The notes beneath the pieces are model-generated. The model made no database searches. It was not told the DNA's origin and saw nothing but the letters and a program-made list of their open reading frames with translations. A stretch of DNA of 64,000 nt, taken from contig CAVUBM010000015.1 of NCBI GenBank assembly GCA_963739645.1, forward strand, positions 1 through 64,000, given 5' to 3'. A program made the translations under genes and the position numbers. This document shows, piece by piece, positions 62,434-64,000 of this stretch (position 1 is the first letter of the stretch; each line of letters opens with the position of its first letter). Origin of the DNA: JASHPR01 sp963739645 (lineage in GTDB: Bacteria > Actinomycetota > Actinomycetes > Streptosporangiales > Streptosporangiaceae).

Positions 62434-64000
62434 GATGGTCAGCACCGCACCTGAAACCGAGACGGGTAGCCAGACCAGGAAACCGGAATGGCGGCCGCGC
62501 CACCTTATCTTTCTGGCGCTCTCCGCGGTCGTCCTGTTCGACGTGGTGTTCTGGGCGGCGCTGGGCAAGCCGCCGCTGACCGGGACCACGATCGTGGCCG
62601 TGCTCGGTTTCTCCTTCGTCATCGTGACCAACGTGAGCCTGGGCGCGCTCGCCGGCGGTGCCGTCATCGAGCACCGGCATCCCACCTGGAGCCGCTTCCA
62701 CAGGCCCGATCACGTCATCATGTACGTCGCGCTGGCCGGCCTGGTGGCGGTGGATGCCGGGTTCGCCTGGTGGCTGTTCAGCTCGGATTCCGGGGGCGCC
62801 GCCCGCTGGATCTATCTCACCGTCGCGCTGATCGCCATGGCGGGCGGGGCCTGCTGGGCGTGGCCCGCGCTGCTGACGGTCCTGCCCCACCGGCCGTTCG
62901 CGCCGGGCGAGACGTCCAAGGCGGGATTGTGGCCGCAGCGTGATGAGCCGGGCGATGAGACCTGGCGCATGTTCACTCCGTTAACGGTTCTGCTCGGCGC
63001 GGGCCTCGGGGTGATCATCGCCATCGGCTATCTGGGCGTCTCGGCCTGGACCGAAAACAACGACTCGCCGCCGGGCCATTCGCTGCCTGCGGCTATTACC
63101 GGCATTCAGGGCAATTACGTGGCCCTGGGAGATTCGTATTCGGCCGGAGAGGGCCTGCCCCCGTTCGCCGCGGGCACCGCGGTGACCAAGTGCGACCGGT
63201 CGGTCAGCTACGCCTATCCGGACCTGCTGCTGACGCTGCTGCGGAAGCAGGACCCCCAGGCGACCCTCTCCTTCACCGCGTGCTCCGGGGCGCTGGAGGG
63301 CCAGATCCTGGGGCCGACGCAGCGGATCGGCGGGTTCGTCCCGCCGCAGATCACCGGGAAGGTCGATCCCTCGGTCGGGCTCGTCACCCTGACCATCGGC
63401 GGGAACAACGCGATCTTCTCCAAGGTCGTGATGACGTGCCTCGTGTCCGGCAACTGCCTGGACAAGCCGTTCCCGCCGCCCGGGGTCCACGAGGCCACGG
63501 CCGTGCCCATCCCGCCGGGCAAGCTGCTGAGCGAGTGGGGCCCGGCCACGATCGTGCAGATCGGCAAGCAGGACGCGACGCTGTTCCGCATCCTGCGGCA
63601 GGACTTCCCGAACGCCCGCATCGTCGTCATCGGCTACCCGTACCTGTTCCCGACCCGGCCGGGCCCGGGCTTCCCGTTCGTGCCCCCGGAGTGCTCGAGC
63701 ATCCTGGACCGGCTGAGCGCGCACGAGCGGACCGGCATCCGGATGCTGCAGGACGAGTTCAACAGCCGCATCTACGAGGAGGCGGCGGCCGTGGGCATCG
63801 AGTACCTGTCGCCGGTGGCGATCTGGGACGGGCACGAGCCGTGCGGGGCCAGCGGCCAGTTCACGAACTCGGTGAAGCCGTACCTGAACTTCCCCAACCC
63901 GGTGAACGGCGGCTCGTTCCACCCGAACCAGGGCGGGCAGCAGACCCTCGCGGCCCTGGTGGGGTGCTATCTGGACACCTACCGCCAGCCCCCGGACCCG
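62434..64000 (+). CDS. Membrane-anchored SGNH-hydrolase esterase, runs off the window
   Basis: At least 522 residues, still open at the window end. The N-terminal half has five or six membrane helices (LIFLALSAVVLFDVVFWAAL, TGTTIVAVLGFSFVIVTN, VIMYVALAGLVAVDAGFAWW). The outer C-terminal half is an SGNH hydrolase: NYVALGDSYSAGEGLPPF with the nucleophile Ser, LTIGGNNAIFSKV with the Asn, and GGSFHPNQGGQQTLAALVG with the catalytic His. Similar to secreted lipases of actinomycetes, here fused to a membrane domain. ATG 62434 follows a G-rich ribosome site. Confidence 0.85.

Noticed and set aside
1..64000. tRNA, rRNA, CRISPR array, prophage or complete insertion sequence
   Set aside because: I looked for cloverleaf-like sequences, regularly spaced repeats, integrases and transposases and found none.

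Overview
The window looks like two different actinobacterial genomes joined at about position 31,180. Bases 1 to ~31,180 (region A) are high-GC DNA rich in TCG, GTC and GAC codons. They carry an Lhr helicase, a ParA-FtsZ pair, an MprAB-like two-component system, LPG-synthase-like membrane proteins and small secreted proteins. I infer a Thermoleophilia/Gaiellales-like actinobacterium. Bases ~31,180 to 64,000 (region B) are still more GC-rich and prefer CTG, GCC and GGC codons, with gene content typical of Streptosporangiales-like actinomycetes. At the join, a secreted-protein gene and an oligopeptide ABC transporter ATPase gene are both cut at the same point. Both lineages are inferred from protein style only.

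Many genes in both regions are split by single-base frameshifts, often one to three per gene, while neighbours are intact. The protein families continue across each break, so I annotate most as one gene. At least two genes have lost internal stretches including essential residues: an aminoglycoside phosphotransferase-like gene at 27.2-27.9 kb and an ACC deaminase-like gene at 48.1-48.8 kb. Whether these are real or come from amplification or assembly cannot be told from the sequence alone.

Region A layout. 0-5.5 kb: lhr (3' part), a Nei-type glycosylase and a broken unknown gene. 5.7-7.6 kb: two tandem double-cupin proteins. 7.6-11 kb: a membrane protein, then parA overlapping an ftsZ with a long proline-rich N-terminal extension. 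11.3-14.6 kb: a histidine kinase/response regulator operon with an LPG-synthase-like gene and three sites of 11-bp phased hexamers. 14.6-17.2 kb: gamma-glutamyltransferase with two acetyltransferases. 17.6-20.4 kb: small genes. 20.4-24.8 kb: a minus-strand run of methyltransferase, PCMT, CapA, SAM hydrolase and RodZ-like. 25.2-31.2 kb: phenylacetate-CoA ligase, small secreted proteins, broken genes and an orphan antitoxin. Three small secreted proteins share a C-terminal signal: an F(S/N)W motif, a membrane helix, then Arg-Arg.

Region B layout. 31.2-35.7 kb: OppF tail, deacetylase, DmpA peptidase and prolyl oligopeptidase. 35.8-37.1 kb: small membrane proteins, a 48-residue classical C2H2 zinc finger and a DksA-like protein. 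37.2-41 kb: two MFS exporters and a MerR regulator. 41-46.5 kb: ROK kinase, DUF885, HAD, XRE-cupin regulator and D-aminopeptidase. 46.6-53.5 kb: amino-acid permease, acyltransferase, patatin, UDP-glucuronate decarboxylase-like and glycosyltransferase. 53.6-56.9 kb: an alkylation-repair-like operon containing an ECF sigma factor between two Ogt-type methyltransferases and a 2OG-Fe(II) oxygenase. 57-64 kb: MocR/AhpD pair, pyrE, LysE, methyltransferase and an SGNH esterase running off the end.

I saw no rRNA, tRNA, CRISPR array or complete transposase.
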